Shown: positions 1-8,156 of the stretch, one piece after another | How the letters are laid out: each line of letters opens with the position of its first letter | Numbering within the stretch: the first letter of the stretch is position 1 | Assembly: GCA_046294735.1 (NCBI GenBank) | Contig: JBKBKB010000002.1 | Location: 434,001 to 498,000 of the forward strand | DNA from: 34-65-8 sp046294735 | Lineage (GTDB): Bacteria; Pseudomonadota; Alphaproteobacteria; Sphingomonadales; Sphingomonadaceae | Length of the DNA stretch: 64,000 nt | Reading direction: 5' to 3' | Notes under the pieces: generated by a model | What the model was told of the DNA's origin: nothing | Seen by the model: the letters and a program-made list of their open reading frames with translations, nothing else | Databases searched by the model: none | Made by a program: the position numbers and the translations under genes

Positions 1-1
1 T

Positions 2-448
2 CCGCTGGAGAACCTGCCAGCGAGCTTCGAACAGCTCGGCGCGACCCACAGCAATGTTGGTCGGATGGTGCGGGCAGGCGTCAAGGTGGCGCTGGGCGGA
101 TTGTCGGGCGGGATCACCGGCCCGCGGATTGCCCCGCAGTTCGCCGGCAATCTGGTGGCGCTGTCGCGTGTTCCCGGGGCCACTGGCCTGACCTGGGGCG
201 AAGCGTTCGCCAGCATCAGCTCGGTCCCGGCCGAGATCTCGGGCTTTGGCGGCCGCTTCGGTGTACTGCAGCCTGGTGCTGCAGGCGATGTAGTGGTGTG
301 GGACGGCGATCCGCTCGAGGTGTCGACTGCACCCGTGCAGGTGTTCATAGACGGTGTGGAGCAACCGCTCGACAGCCACCAGACCCGTCTGCGCGATCGG
401 TATCGAAATCTGGACGAGAGCGCCCTGTCCAAGGCCTACGATTGGTAG
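2..448 (+). CDS. Amidohydrolase family protein, C-terminal part (5' end outside window)
   Basis: An open frame runs in from the left edge, so only the last 148 residues are visible. They end in the classic amidohydrolase tail: a GVKVALGG stretch, where the metal-dependent barrel closes, then GVLQPGAAGDVVVWDGDPLE and a last beta strand giving VQVFIDG. That composite domain is typical of secreted imidazolonepropionase-like amidohydrolases. The catalytic HxH and most metal ligands lie outside the window, so the substrate cannot be assigned. The family call is firm; the exact function is unknown. Confidence 0.8.
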   Translation, partial: PLENLPASFEQLGATHSNVGRMVRAGVKVALGGLSGGITGPRIAPQFAGNLVALSRVPGATGLTWGEAFASISSVPAEISGFGGRFGVLQPGAAGDVVVWDGDPLEVSTAPVQVFIDGVEQPLDSHQTRLRDRYRNLDESALSKAYDW

Positions 449-583
449 CTGCAGTTGCAAAGGCCCACAACCGGCGCTTTTCGGCGGCTTGACAACCAGA
501 TGACCCAGCTTCAGGCTGATCGCTCTTCGGGGGCGCAATTGGGTGCAGGCCAATAGTAGGCCAGTACTTTTCCGGAGGCCGGT

Positions 584-1552
584 TTGATGATCGCAATGGC
601 AACTGCGCTGGCTTTGGCCAGCCAGGCACCACTTAATTCCTCGCATACAACACTGCCAGTACCGCCATCAATCGCCAGTGTGGCGATTATGCAGCCGATC
701 CAAGCTGCGCCTGCCGCCACCCCGGTTCCTGAAACATCGCCCGAACCGACAACGGTCAATCCAGGAGAGGAGGTCGTTCCCACTGACGGCCTTCCGGAAA
801 TCATCGTCGAAGGGTCGCTTGCCCCGCCCCCCGGTGATCCGCTGGCACGGCTCAATGCGCAAACCTTCGAGGTGGTCCAGCAAGTCGATGAGGCAGTGGT
901 CGAACCGCTCGCGGCCGGTTATCAGCAGGTCTTGCCCAAGCCGGTCCGAAGTGGCTTGTTCAACTTCTTCTCCAACCTGCGCGAACCGGTCGCCTTTCTC
1001 AACTTCCTGCTTCAGGGGAAGCCGGACAAGGCAATGGAAACGCTGGGCCGGTTTGCGGTCAATACGACTTTCGGGATCGCCGGGCTGGTCGATGTCGCCA
1101 AGGAACAGCCGTTCAACCTGCCCCGGCGGCGGAACGGGTTTGCCAACACGCTGGCAATCTACGGAGTCAAGGAAGGCGCATTTCTGGTCGTGCCCCTGAT
1201 CGGTCCAACCACGGTGCGTGATCTGATCGGAACCTTGATCGACAATGCGGCGGTGCCGACGCTGGTTGGCAAGCCGTTCACCGAGCCCTATTTCGCCCTG
1301 CCCGCGTTCACCGTGATCTCGCTCGAAAGCAGAATCGAGATCGACGAGAGGCTGAAAGCCATCCGCGACAGCGACGACCCCTACACGACAATGCGCGAAA
1401 CCTACCTGCGCGAGCGGCAGGCCGAAATCGATGCCCTGCGCGGCCGCGCTCCGGTAACAGCGTCCGACCCTGAGCCGGAGCCGGAGCCTGCGGCCCCGGC
1501 ACCCGTCACGCCCGACAGCGTTCCGTCCGGGGGCATTCCTCACGAGAACTGA
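584..1552 (+). CDS. mlaA: MlaA/VacJ-family phospholipid transport protein, apparently non-lipidated
   Basis: This is a 322-residue protein. MlaA removes phospholipids from the outer leaflet of the outer membrane and hands them to the Mla pathway. The family domain runs from about residue 83 to 300, with DPLARLNAQTFEV at its start, then FNFFSNLREP and RFAVNTTFGIAGLVDVA. The C-terminus is a Pro/Glu/Ala-rich tail. MlaA proteins are normally lipoproteins, but this one has no cysteine at all. Its N-terminus is a weakly hydrophobic stretch followed by a long Pro/Thr-rich linker, so it may be exported as a soluble or signal-anchored form. The start could be ATG 584 or ATG 587, or lie further in. No other mla genes are next to it. 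Confidence 0.85.
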   Translation: MMIAMATALALASQAPLNSSHTTLPVPPSIASVAIMQPIQAAPAATPVPETSPEPTTVNPGEEVVPTDGLPEIIVEGSLAPPPGDPLARLNAQTFEVVQQVDEAVVEPLAAGYQQVLPKPVRSGLFNFFSNLREPVAFLNFLLQGKPDKAMETLGRFAVNTTFGIAGLVDVAKEQPFNLPRRRNGFANTLAIYGVKEGAFLVVPLIGPTTVRDLIGTLIDNAAVPTLVGKPFTEPYFALPAFTVISLESRIEIDERLKAIRDSDDPYTTMRETYLRERQAEIDALRGRAPVTASDPEPEPEPAAPAPVTPDSVPSGGIPHEN

Positions 1553-1610
1553 CCGGTTGCGCCGGAGCTTGCCAGCGCGCATTATCGGCATTCAGCAGGA
1601 GGGCTTGGTA

Positions 1611-2297
1611 ATGGACGGGGCAATTGTGGCACTGATTGCGGCGAGCGTGGCGTTCGTAGGTACACACTTTGCAATGTCGCACCCGCTGCGGGCTGCAATG
1701 GTCCGGCTCCTGGGCGAGAAAGGATTCCAGGGCGTCTATTCGCTGATCAGTCTGGCCACGTTTGCGTGGATGTATCTTGCGTTCAAGGCCGCGCCCGCCA
1801 CCACCCCCCTGTGGCCGGGATACGACGATGTGAGCTGGGCGATCGGAACGGCGATTGCGCTGGTGGCGATGGTCCTGTTTGCCGGGTCGGTCATGGCCCG
1901 TAATCCCGCATTACCTATGCCCGGCGCCGAAAGTGCGGCGCGGGCCAAACCCGCCGGTGTCTTCCGCGTGACCCGCCATCCGATGATGTGGGGTTTCGCG
2001 CTATGGGCGATCAGCCATCTGATCGCGGCACCAACCGCACGCACTCTGGTGGTGGCCAGTGCGATCCTGATCCTGGCACTGGTCGGCAGCCATCTGCAGG
2101 ATCGCAAGAAGAAGCTGCTGATGGGCGCAGCATGGGCCGAATGGGAAAGTCGCACCCGGTTCTGGCCACGCTGGGGCGCCTTGCCTTCCGCTGGCGCGGG
2201 GCCGTGGCTGGTCGGCATCATACTTTGGCTCGGCTTGAGCTGGGCTCACCTGCCTGCGGGTGACATTCCGGCCGGCGTGTGGCGCTGGATTGGCTGA
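1611..2297 (+). CDS. NnrU family integral membrane protein
   Basis: This is a 228-residue, very hydrophobic protein with about five or six membrane segments. Near its middle is RVTRHPMMWGFALW, the signature of the NnrU/methyltransferase-like membrane family also seen in isoprenylcysteine methyltransferase relatives. NnrU was named from nitrite/nitric oxide reduction loci, but most members, including this one, are not near denitrification genes. The start at 1611 is chosen because AGGAGG lies about 7 bases upstream. A longer frame from 1557 would add a charged, non-homologous leader. It follows the MlaA gene closely and may be cotranscribed. Confidence 0.8.
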   Translation: MDGAIVALIAASVAFVGTHFAMSHPLRAAMVRLLGEKGFQGVYSLISLATFAWMYLAFKAAPATTPLWPGYDDVSWAIGTAIALVAMVLFAGSVMARNPALPMPGAESAARAKPAGVFRVTRHPMMWGFALWAISHLIAAPTARTLVVASAILILALVGSHLQDRKKKLLMGAAWAEWESRTRFWPRWGALPSAGAGPWLVGIILWLGLSWAHLPAGDIPAGVWRWIG

Positions 2298-2312
2298 ACC
2301 ATAGGTGTATCC

Positions 2313-3065
2313 GTGACCCACGCGGCGAGCCGCCTGTTCCATGTCAGCGATGTCCACTTCGGGGTTGAGGACCAGGCTGCCCTGGACTGGTTCGCACAGG
2401 CAGTCGCCGTGGAGCGGCCCGATGCCGTGATCTGCACCGGCGACCTGACCCAGCGTGCCACCCACCGCCAGTATGCCCGGGCTGCCGAATGGTTCGCTGA
2501 GCTGAAGGTCCCAGTCATGCTCCAGCCGGGCAATCATGACATGCCGTATTACAACATGTGGGAGCGGTTCCGGCGGCCCTATGCCCGGTACGGCCGGTTG
2601 GCAGCCGCGGTCGGAAGCGAGATTTCGCTGGCGAACGCGCTGATTGTGCCGTTTGACACCAATGTGCGGGTGCAATTGCGCTGGCCCTGGTCCGATGGGG
2701 TCGTGCGTCGGCGCAAACTTGACGCAGCACTCGCTCGGCTCGAGCAGTTGCGCGGCGATCCGCGCCCGAAGCTGGTCGCCTGCCACCATCCGCTGCTGCC
2801 GGCTGAAGACGGTAGACGCAACCCGACCGTGCGCGGGGACCTGGCCTTCGCCGCCCTCGCGGCCGCCGGTGCTAGCGCGGTATTGTCGGGCCATGTGCAT
2901 CGGCCGTTCGACATGGTGCGGGCGCGCGGCAATCGGCCATTGCGGATGATCGGTGCGGGCACGCTGTCCACCCGCCTCAGGGGGGCAGAGCCATCTTACA
3001 ACGCGGTATCGATCGGAGCCGATGGCACGATCACGGTCGAGCAGCGCGATTTTGTCCGGTCCTGA
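2313..3065 (+). CDS. Metallophosphoesterase (calcineurin-like)
   Basis: This is a 250-residue cytoplasmic phosphoesterase with the full set of dimetal ligands: D13-V-H15, GD at 43-44 (GDLT), GNHD at 73-76, HH at 158-159 and GHVH at 193-196. The order matches cyclic-nucleotide or nucleotide phosphodiesterase-like members of the family (CpdA type), though the real substrate cannot be read from sequence. It starts with GTG 15 bases after the NnrU stop and is followed by the convergent rpsI gene. Nothing about the active site appears damaged. Confidence 0.88.
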   Translation: MTHAASRLFHVSDVHFGVEDQAALDWFAQAVAVERPDAVICTGDLTQRATHRQYARAAEWFAELKVPVMLQPGNHDMPYYNMWERFRRPYARYGRLAAAVGSEISLANALIVPFDTNVRVQLRWPWSDGVVRRRKLDAALARLEQLRGDPRPKLVACHHPLLPAEDGRRNPTVRGDLAFAALAAAGASAVLSGHVHRPFDMVRARGNRPLRMIGAGTLSTRLRGAEPSYNAVSIGADGTITVEQRDFVRS

Positions 3066-3069
3066 ACGC

Positions 3070-3095
3070 AAAAAGGGCGGCCACGCGGGCCGCCC
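3070..3095 (-). terminator. Rho-independent terminator of rplM-rpsI
   Basis: Read on the minus strand, a perfect 8-bp G+C stem (GGGCGGCC with GGCCGCCC) and a 5-base loop are followed by five Ts. It lies 28 bases past the rpsI stop. The convergent metallophosphoesterase ends at 3065, just beyond it. Confidence 0.9.
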
Positions 3096-3122
3096 CTTCT
3101 GCCTGATTCGATCTCGACGCGC

Positions 3123-3638
3123 TTAGCGCTTTGAGAACTGGAAGCTGCGGCGAGCCTTGGCCCGGCCGTACTTCTTGCGCTCAACCACGCGGCTGTCGCG
3201 GGTGAGGAAGCCAGCAGCCTTAACCGTGCTGCGCAGCGCAGGCTCATACTTCGACAGAGCCTGGGCAATGCCGTGCTTGACCGCACCAGCCTGACCCGAA
3301 AGCCCGCCGCCCTTGACGGTGGCAACGACATCATACTGGCCGCTGCGGTCAGTTATGCCGAACGGCTGGTTGATAATCAGACGCAACGTCGGACGAGCGA
3401 AGTAAACGTCCTGGTCACGGCCATTGATCGTGATCTTGCCGGTGCCGGGCTTGACCCACACCCGGGCAACCGCATCCTTGCGGCGACCAGTAGCGTAGGC
3501 GCGGCCCTGCTTGTCGAGTTCCTGCTCACGCAGCGGAGCGGTGTTGGTGGCAACGACAGCGGCGTCCGCCTCCGGGGCGTCGCCCGCGATGTCCTTGAGG
3601 TCCGCGAGATCGGACACGGTGTTGGTTTCATCAGCCAT
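3123..3638 (-). CDS. rpsI: 30S ribosomal protein S9 (uS9)
   Basis: This 171-residue protein of the small ribosomal subunit has a C-terminal tail that reaches the P-site tRNA. The conserved core starts near residue 45 with YATGRRKDAVARVW and ends in the hallmark KYGRAKARRSFQFSKR. The acidic/alanine-rich N-terminal extension of about 40 residues is longer than in E. coli (130 residues) but usual in Alphaproteobacteria. Its ATG overlaps the rplM stop by one base (TAATG), so translation is coupled. Confidence 0.97.
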   Translation of the reverse strand: MADETNTVSDLADLKDIAGDAPEADAAVVATNTAPLREQELDKQGRAYATGRRKDAVARVWVKPGTGKITINGRDQDVYFARPTLRLIINQPFGITDRSGQYDVVATVKGGGLSGQAGAVKHGIAQALSKYEPALRSTVKAAGFLTRDSRVVERKKYGRAKARRSFQFSKR

Positions 3639-4117
3639 TACGCGTTAGCCTTGTTCTTGCGGTTCATCGAGGCAACGTCGAGCACTGCGGGCTGCTGCCC
3701 CGCATGGGGATGCTCGGTGCCGGCATAGAGGTGCAGCGCCTTCATCTGCGCCCGGCCCAGCGGGCCGCGCGGGATCATACGCTCAACCGCCTTCTCCAGC
3801 ACGCGCTCGGGAAAACGGCCTTCCAGCACCTTGGCCGGAGTGGTTTCCTTGATGCCGCCGGGGTGACCGGTGTGCTTGTAATAGACCTTGTTGGTCATCT
3901 TGCGGCCGGTGAACTTCACCCTGTCAACGTTCAGCACGATCACGTGATCGCCGCAGTCAACGTGGGGCGTGAAGCTTGGCTTGTGCTTGCCGCGCAGAAT
4001 GTTGGCGACGATCGCGGCGAGCCGGCCGACCACGAGGCCGTCGGCATCGATCACGTGCCAGTTCTTTTCGACCTCGGCCGGCTTGATCGACCGGGTGGTC
4101 TTGGTGAGCGCCTTCAT
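3638..4117 (-). CDS. rplM: 50S ribosomal protein L13 (uL13)
   Basis: This is a 159-residue large-subunit protein and an early assembly factor. Conserved segments are WHVIDADGLVVGRLA near the N-terminus, GDHVIVLNVDRVKFTG in the middle and MIPRGPLGRAQMKALHLYAG near residue 115-134. The last roughly 15 residues after GTEHPH are lineage-specific. It leads the rplM-rpsI pair. The 135-base leader between it and the next upstream gene contains a TTGACT -35-like element near 4206-4211, but I could not define a good -10. Confidence 0.97.
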   Translation of the reverse strand: MKALTKTTRSIKPAEVEKNWHVIDADGLVVGRLAAIVANILRGKHKPSFTPHVDCGDHVIVLNVDRVKFTGRKMTNKVYYKHTGHPGGIKETTPAKVLEGRFPERVLEKAVERMIPRGPLGRAQMKALHLYAGTEHPHAGQQPAVLDVASMNRKNKANA

Positions 4118-4252
4118 GGCTGGGTGTTCCTCGGTTGGACCTGAAATTGCGAATCCGCGTTGCCGCAGCCCCGCCGGAAGCGGCGCACTTGTCGATTATG
4201 GTCCTGCAAGTCAAGCTTTTCCGGGCATCAGCGGAGAGGTAAAATAATACCA

Positions 4253-4963
4253 CTAGCCTTTTGGGGCAAGTAAGAACGCCTCGCTGCCAACCCGTTCATC
4301 GTCGCCAATGCGGGTCCGGACATGCCGCTTGTAGTGCATCATCAGTCCTGTTCCCGGAGCAGTTGAAGCAGCCCGAGTTATCGAAATCGTCCCCGACTGA
4401 CCGTCTGGCAGTTCAACCGTGCGCTGCTCCTCCTGGTCCATCAGGCCGGGGGCGAACAGATCGCGCGGCCATTGCGCCAGTGCCTTCTGCCCGGCAGCCT
4501 CAAGGCTGTCGAGGAAACTCGATGTCCGGCTTTCAAGAGCGCCATGCCGGATCAACTGCGCCCGCACTTCGGCGATGGCGGCAGACAAAGCATCATGCGA
4601 TGCGCCCGGCGCCGCCGCAGCCAGTAGCCCGGCCTCGTCAAGCATGAGGGGGAACATGGCTTGCTCCACCCGCTCCCGCTCGATCCGGGCCAGATAGTCG
4701 AGGGCCGAGGGTGCATCGACTGTTACCGCCGACTGCTGGCCCTCAACCAGGAAGCCGCGTCCCTGCGCGGCAAAGGTGATGCTCCAGCTTCGCTCCACCA
4801 TGAGCGTGCCGTCTCCGCCGAGTTGCCGCTTGACCAGCCGGGTCAGACGATAGGGCACTGGCAGCGGGCGAAACTGAGGCGACGAAGAATTAGCCGCAGC
4901 TGGCATCCACCCCAGCGCGGGCAACACCGCCAGCCACCCGAGCAAGGCCCTGCGGCCTGTCAT
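4253..4963 (-). CDS. Secreted protein of unknown function
   Basis: This 236-residue protein has an N-terminal signal peptide: positively charged MTGRR, a hydrophobic core, and a likely cleavage after AAA near residue 24. The rest is soluble, with a charged segment around residues 90-130 and a short TISITRAAST strand near residue 195. I do not recognise a family. It is the last gene of a three-gene overlapping unit: its ATG overlaps the cutA stop (ATGA), and cutA overlaps ctaA the same way. That suggests a periplasmic job linked to heme A or copper homeostasis, but this is inference from position only. Confidence 0.7.
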   Translation of the reverse strand: MTGRRALLGWLAVLPALGWMPAAANSSSPQFRPLPVPYRLTRLVKRQLGGDGTLMVERSWSITFAAQGRGFLVEGQQSAVTVDAPSALDYLARIERERVEQAMFPLMLDEAGLLAAAAPGASHDALSAAIAEVRAQLIRHGALESRTSSFLDSLEAAGQKALAQWPRDLFAPGLMDQEEQRTVELPDGQSGTISITRAASTAPGTGLMMHYKRHVRTRIGDDERVGSEAFLLAPKG

Positions 4964-5286
4964 GCGACGTCCTGCGGCCGGGTTTCGTCAGCCAGCCATG
5001 CAGCTGTGGCCGCACCGGCGACATCGCAATGCCAGCCCAGTATCGCCGGGGTGTCGTAGGGGTGGATCTGCTCCAACCGCGCCACGGCCGCCGCCATGCG
5101 CGCGGCATCGGTCTTGAGCAAGGCGCCGCATTCAGCCGCTTCGCCGCGCTCGCCTTGCCAGACGAACAGTGCAGTCATGTTATCGAACAGATTGGCGCAG
5201 GCAATCAGGCGCTCGTCGATCATTTGCCCGGTCACCGCCCGGGCACTGGCCTGGTCGGGAAAGGGGCACCAGACCAGCGCGGTCAT
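4960..5286 (-). CDS. cutA: CutA1 divalent cation tolerance protein
   Basis: This is a 108-residue protein, the normal length for trimeric CutA1, which has a ferredoxin-like fold related to PII proteins. Recognisable features are an N-terminal strand ending in CPFPD, then the IDERLIACANLFDNMTALFVW strand-turn (residues about 23-43), and the family hallmark HPYDTPAILGW near residue 75-85. Its start is set by the ATGA overlap with the end of ctaA at 5283-5286; longer upstream reading only translates ctaA in another frame. CutA has been linked to copper tolerance, though its molecular activity is unresolved. Confidence 0.9.
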   Translation of the reverse strand: MTALVWCPFPDQASARAVTGQMIDERLIACANLFDNMTALFVWQGERGEAAECGALLKTDAARMAAAVARLEQIHPYDTPAILGWHCDVAGAATAAWLADETRPQDVA

Positions 5287-6347
5287 GCCCGGCGCCCGAC
5301 CGCGTGCATCCCCCACGCCGTCGCTGCCACCAGCAGCGCTCCGACCCCCTGGTGGGCCGTGGCAACCCACAGCTCGACGCCGCTCCATACCGTCACCACC
5401 CCCAGGATGATCTGCACCCCGAACGCCGAATGGATCGCGATCGAGGCCCGGCGGTCGATCGGGCGGGTCCTGCGTGCCAGCACCACCAGAGCCGCGACCG
5501 CAACCCAGGCCCACCAGCGATGGAAGAAATGGAGCAGGAACGGGTCATGTGTCAGCGCCCACCAGAACCCCCGCGAGGTATCATACTCGGGCACGAAACG
5601 GTCCTGCATCAAGGGCCAGGTATCGGACACCAGCCCGGCATTGAGACCGGCCACCCAGGCCCCGAGCAGCAATTGCAGAAACAGGATCACGGCCACCACC
5701 AGCGATAGCCCGGTCAATCGGGCAGGCTGCGCCAAAGGATTGCGCGCCAACTGGCGCAGGTCGAGCGCCGTCCAGACCAGCCCGCCCAGCGTGAACAACG
5801 CGGTCAGGAGATGGATCGAAAGCCAGAAATGGCTGACATCCGTCATTTCGGCCGACAGGCCGGAGCGGACCATGAACCAGCCGAACACGCCCTGCAGCCC
5901 GCCCAGCGCAAGCAGCGCCAGCAAACGCCCCTTGTATCCGGCTGGGATCGCACCGCGCAGCCAGAACCACGCCAGTGGGATAGCAAAGGCCAGCCCGATC
6001 ACCCGCCCGAGCAAGCGGTGAAACCATTCCCAGAAGAAGATGAACTTGAACGCCGCCAGGTCCATCCCCGCCGGCCCGGATTCGTTGATATATTCTCCGG
6101 TCTGCCGGTAAAGTGCGAACTCGGCTTCCCAAGCCTCGTCAGTCAAGGGAGGGACAACCCCGGTAAAGGGCTTCCACTGGGTGATTGACAGGCCTGATTC
6201 AGTGAGCCGGGTGATGCCGCCGACAATCACGATCAGCAGGACCAGCCCGGCCACAACCAGCAACCAGCGGACCAACGCTTCCGGTCGTGCATTGCAGTGC
6301 TGCGCCGCTGGGCCGGCGCGTGCAAGAGTAATCGGCTGGGTGCTCAT
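5283..6347 (-). CDS. ctaA: Heme A synthase (COX15/CtaA)
   Basis: This 354-residue, eight-helix membrane enzyme oxidises the methyl group of heme O to the formyl group of heme A for cytochrome c oxidase. Diagnostic motifs are GGITRLTESGLSITQWKP (about residues 43-60), EFKFIFFWEWFHRLLGR-like helix 3 with its heme-ligand His, QGVFGWFMVRSGL, and the later HFFHRWWAW and HQGVGALLV helices. This pattern fits the type-2 form of Alphaproteobacteria and mitochondria. The start ATG at 6347 gives a short cytoplasmic leader before helix 1. It leads the unit ctaA-cutA-secreted protein and is divergent from merC. Confidence 0.95.
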   Translation of the reverse strand: MSTQPITLARAGPAAQHCNARPEALVRWLLVVAGLVLLIVIVGGITRLTESGLSITQWKPFTGVVPPLTDEAWEAEFALYRQTGEYINESGPAGMDLAAFKFIFFWEWFHRLLGRVIGLAFAIPLAWFWLRGAIPAGYKGRLLALLALGGLQGVFGWFMVRSGLSAEMTDVSHFWLSIHLLTALFTLGGLVWTALDLRQLARNPLAQPARLTGLSLVVAVILFLQLLLGAWVAGLNAGLVSDTWPLMQDRFVPEYDTSRGFWWALTHDPFLLHFFHRWWAWVAVAALVVLARRTRPIDRRASIAIHSAFGVQIILGVVTVWSGVELWVATAHQGVGALLVAATAWGMHAVGRRA

Positions 6348-6443
6348 AGGATGGTTGCATGATGCCGGTGCACCCACAACGCAAGGGCGTTTTTCGCAAC
6401 ATGGGTTGCGGAACGATACACTATTACATACATCACGCGCACC
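6348..6443. promoter_or_regulatory. Divergent promoter region between ctaA and merC
   Basis: This 96-base gap separates two divergent starts. For merC there is a TTGCGG -35-like box at 6406-6411 and an AT-rich -10 zone at about 6425-6434 just before the GTG at 6444. No Shine-Dalgarno precedes that GTG, which would suit a leaderless message. The sequence ACGATACA at 6413-6420 also occurs, reverse-complemented, in front of the TonB receptor gene at 27346. The assignment is tentative. Confidence 0.35.
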
Positions 6444-6815
6444 GTGACCAAGGCCTATTCCTCGATTCGCCAGCGCTTTGACCAGATTGGTGTGGTGCTG
6501 TCTGGGCTGTGCGCCGCGCATTGTCTGGCCAGCATCGTGATCCTCAGCGCATTCGGGTTCGGGGGTGAGTTCCTGCTCGCCCCGGCAATCCACAAATGGG
6601 GCCTGGCCATTGCGCTGGTGGTGGCCGGTGTCGCCATCGGATGGGGTGCCCTGCAGCACCGCAAGGCGGGACCGTTCGTGATCGCGATGACCGGTCTCAG
6701 TTTCATGGGCGGCGCGTTGGCCATGCCCCATGGGATCGAGGAATCGATTTTGACCATGATTGGCGTCGGGTTGGTCTCGCTCGGTCACGTGCTGAACCTG
6801 CGCTGTTCGCACTGA
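6444..6815 (+). CDS. MerC domain membrane protein
   Basis: This 123-residue protein has four predicted membrane helices. The MerC hallmark CAAHC lies at residues 24-28 on the first helix, and the C-terminus ends in RCSH. MerC-family proteins carry mercuric ions across the inner membrane in mer operons. In sphingomonads, stand-alone copies like this one sit outside any mer operon and may handle other soft metals such as zinc. No merR, merA or merP is nearby. GTG start; no clear ribosome binding site. Confidence 0.85.
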   Translation: MTKAYSSIRQRFDQIGVVLSGLCAAHCLASIVILSAFGFGGEFLLAPAIHKWGLAIALVVAGVAIGWGALQHRKAGPFVIAMTGLSFMGGALAMPHGIEESILTMIGVGLVSLGHVLNLRCSH

Positions 6816-6857
6816 CAGCTTGCGTCCGGGGCTGCGCAAGCTATCTCCGCCCGCGAC

Positions 6858-7829
6858 ATGACCATCACCCTGACCATTAATGGCGAACTGCGCCGCACTG
6901 CCGCCCCGACCATTGCCGCGCTCGCGGCTGAACTAGGGCTTGATCCGGCCAAGGTTGCCGTGGAGCGCAACGGCGAAATCGTGCCGCGATCGACATTGAC
7001 CGAGGCGGCGCTGGCGCAGGGTGACGTGCTCGAGATCGTCCACTTCGTGGGCGGCGGAGATCATGACAGCTGGACTGTCGCCGGTCGCACGTTCCGCAGC
7101 CGCCTGATCGTCGGCACCGGCAAGTACAAGGACTTCGAACAGAATGCCGCCGCGGTGGCGGCGTCGGGGGCGGAAATCGTCACGGTTGCGGTCCGCCGGG
7201 TCAATGTCAGCGATCCCAAGGCGCCGATGCTGACCGACTACATCGACCCGAAGAAAATCACCTACCTGCCCAATACTGCCGGGTGCTTTACGGCTGAAGA
7301 CGCGATCCGCACGCTGCGTCTGGCGCGCGAGGCGGGCGGCTGGGATCTGGTCAAGCTGGAAGTGCTGGGCGAAGCGCGCACGCTCTATCCCAACATGGTC
7401 GAAACCATCCGCGCCTGCGAGGTCCTGGCAAAGGAAGGCTTCCTGCCGATGGTCTACTGCACCGACGATCCGATCGCGGCCAAGCAGCTGGAAGATGCGG
7501 GGGCGGTCGCGGTCATGCCGCTGGGCGCACCGATTGGTTCCGGGCTGGGGATCCAGAACCGAGTGACGATTCGCCTGATCGTCGAGGGGGCAAGTGTTCC
7601 TGTGCTGGTCGACGCCGGGGTCGGCACGGCCAGCGATGCTGCCGTGGCGATGGAACTGGGTTGCGACGGGGTGCTGATGAACACTGCCATTGCCGAAGCA
7701 AGAGAGCCGCTGCGCATGGCCCGCGCGATGAAACTGGCCGTAGAAGCCGGCCGCGAGGCTTTTCTTGCCGGGCGTATGGCCACGCGCAAATACGCCGATC
7801 CCTCCAGCCCGCTCGCTGGCCTGATCTGA
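6858..7829 (+). CDS. thiSG: ThiS-ThiG fusion: sulfur carrier plus thiazole synthase
   Basis: This is a 323-residue fusion of two thiamin-biosynthesis proteins. Residues 1-67 are a ThiS ubiquitin-like domain ending in FVGGG (63-67). Residues from about 72 on are ThiG, which builds the thiazole phosphate ring from dehydroglycine, deoxyxylulose 5-phosphate and the sulfur delivered by ThiS. ThiG signatures are LIVGTGKYKDF, WDLVKLEVLG with its Schiff-base Lys, MPLGAPIGSGLGI, and PVLVDAGVGTASDA with MNTAIAEA. Normal ThiS must have a free C-terminal Gly-Gly to be thiocarboxylated, so here the glycines are internal. No TPP riboswitch fits in the 42 bases upstream. Confidence 0.92.
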   Translation: MTITLTINGELRRTAAPTIAALAAELGLDPAKVAVERNGEIVPRSTLTEAALAQGDVLEIVHFVGGGDHDSWTVAGRTFRSRLIVGTGKYKDFEQNAAAVAASGAEIVTVAVRRVNVSDPKAPMLTDYIDPKKITYLPNTAGCFTAEDAIRTLRLAREAGGWDLVKLEVLGEARTLYPNMVETIRACEVLAKEGFLPMVYCTDDPIAAKQLEDAGAVAVMPLGAPIGSGLGIQNRVTIRLIVEGASVPVLVDAGVGTASDAAVAMELGCDGVLMNTAIAEAREPLRMARAMKLAVEAGREAFLAGRMATRKYADPSSPLAGLI

Positions 7830-7863
7830 CCATCGCACGTATAGGGCATCCTGCCGCACTGGC

Positions 7864-7888
7864 GGAACCGAACCGGCATGACCCCGTT
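7864..7888 (+). promoter_or_regulatory. EcfG-type general stress promoter of csbD
   Basis: GGAAC at 7864-7868 and CGTT at 7885-7888 are separated by exactly 16 bases. This matches the alphaproteobacterial sigma-EcfG consensus GGAAC-N16/17-GTT. The predicted start near 7895 gives a leader of about 50 bases before the csbD ATG at 7947. CsbD-like proteins are typical members of this regulon. Confidence 0.75.
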
Positions 7889-7946
7889 TCCTTGTCGTAA
7901 GTTGTTGCAAAATAACTTAATTCCGTTAACTCGAAAGGAAATCGAC

Positions 7947-8129
7947 ATGGGTGAATTCAAAGATCGCGTCAAAGGCGCCACCAACGAAGCCATCGGCAAC
8001 ACCAAGCAGGCAATTGGCAAGGCAACAGACAACGTCGAACTGCAGGCTAAGGGCAAGGCTCAGGAACTGAAGGGCGAAGCCCAGCAGGCCATGGGCAAGG
8101 CCAAGGGCGCTCTGGGCGACAACGTCTGA
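7947..8129 (+). CDS. CsbD-like general stress protein
   Basis: This is a 60-residue, highly charged, Lys/Ala/Gln-rich helical protein of the CsbD family. It opens with GEFKDRVKGATNEAIGN and has repeated GKA(T)xxxELQAKGKAQ segments, as the family does. These small proteins accumulate under general stress; their mechanism is not known. The start at 7947 is supported by GAAAGGAA just upstream; an in-frame ATG at 7878 lies ahead of the ribosome binding site and overlaps the promoter. The gene is its own transcription unit, with an EcfG-type promoter before it and a terminator after it. Confidence 0.93.
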   Translation: MGEFKDRVKGATNEAIGNTKQAIGKATDNVELQAKGKAQELKGEAQQAMGKAKGALGDNV

Positions 8130-8156
8130 GCGACCTTACCGATGGCAAAATCAAAG

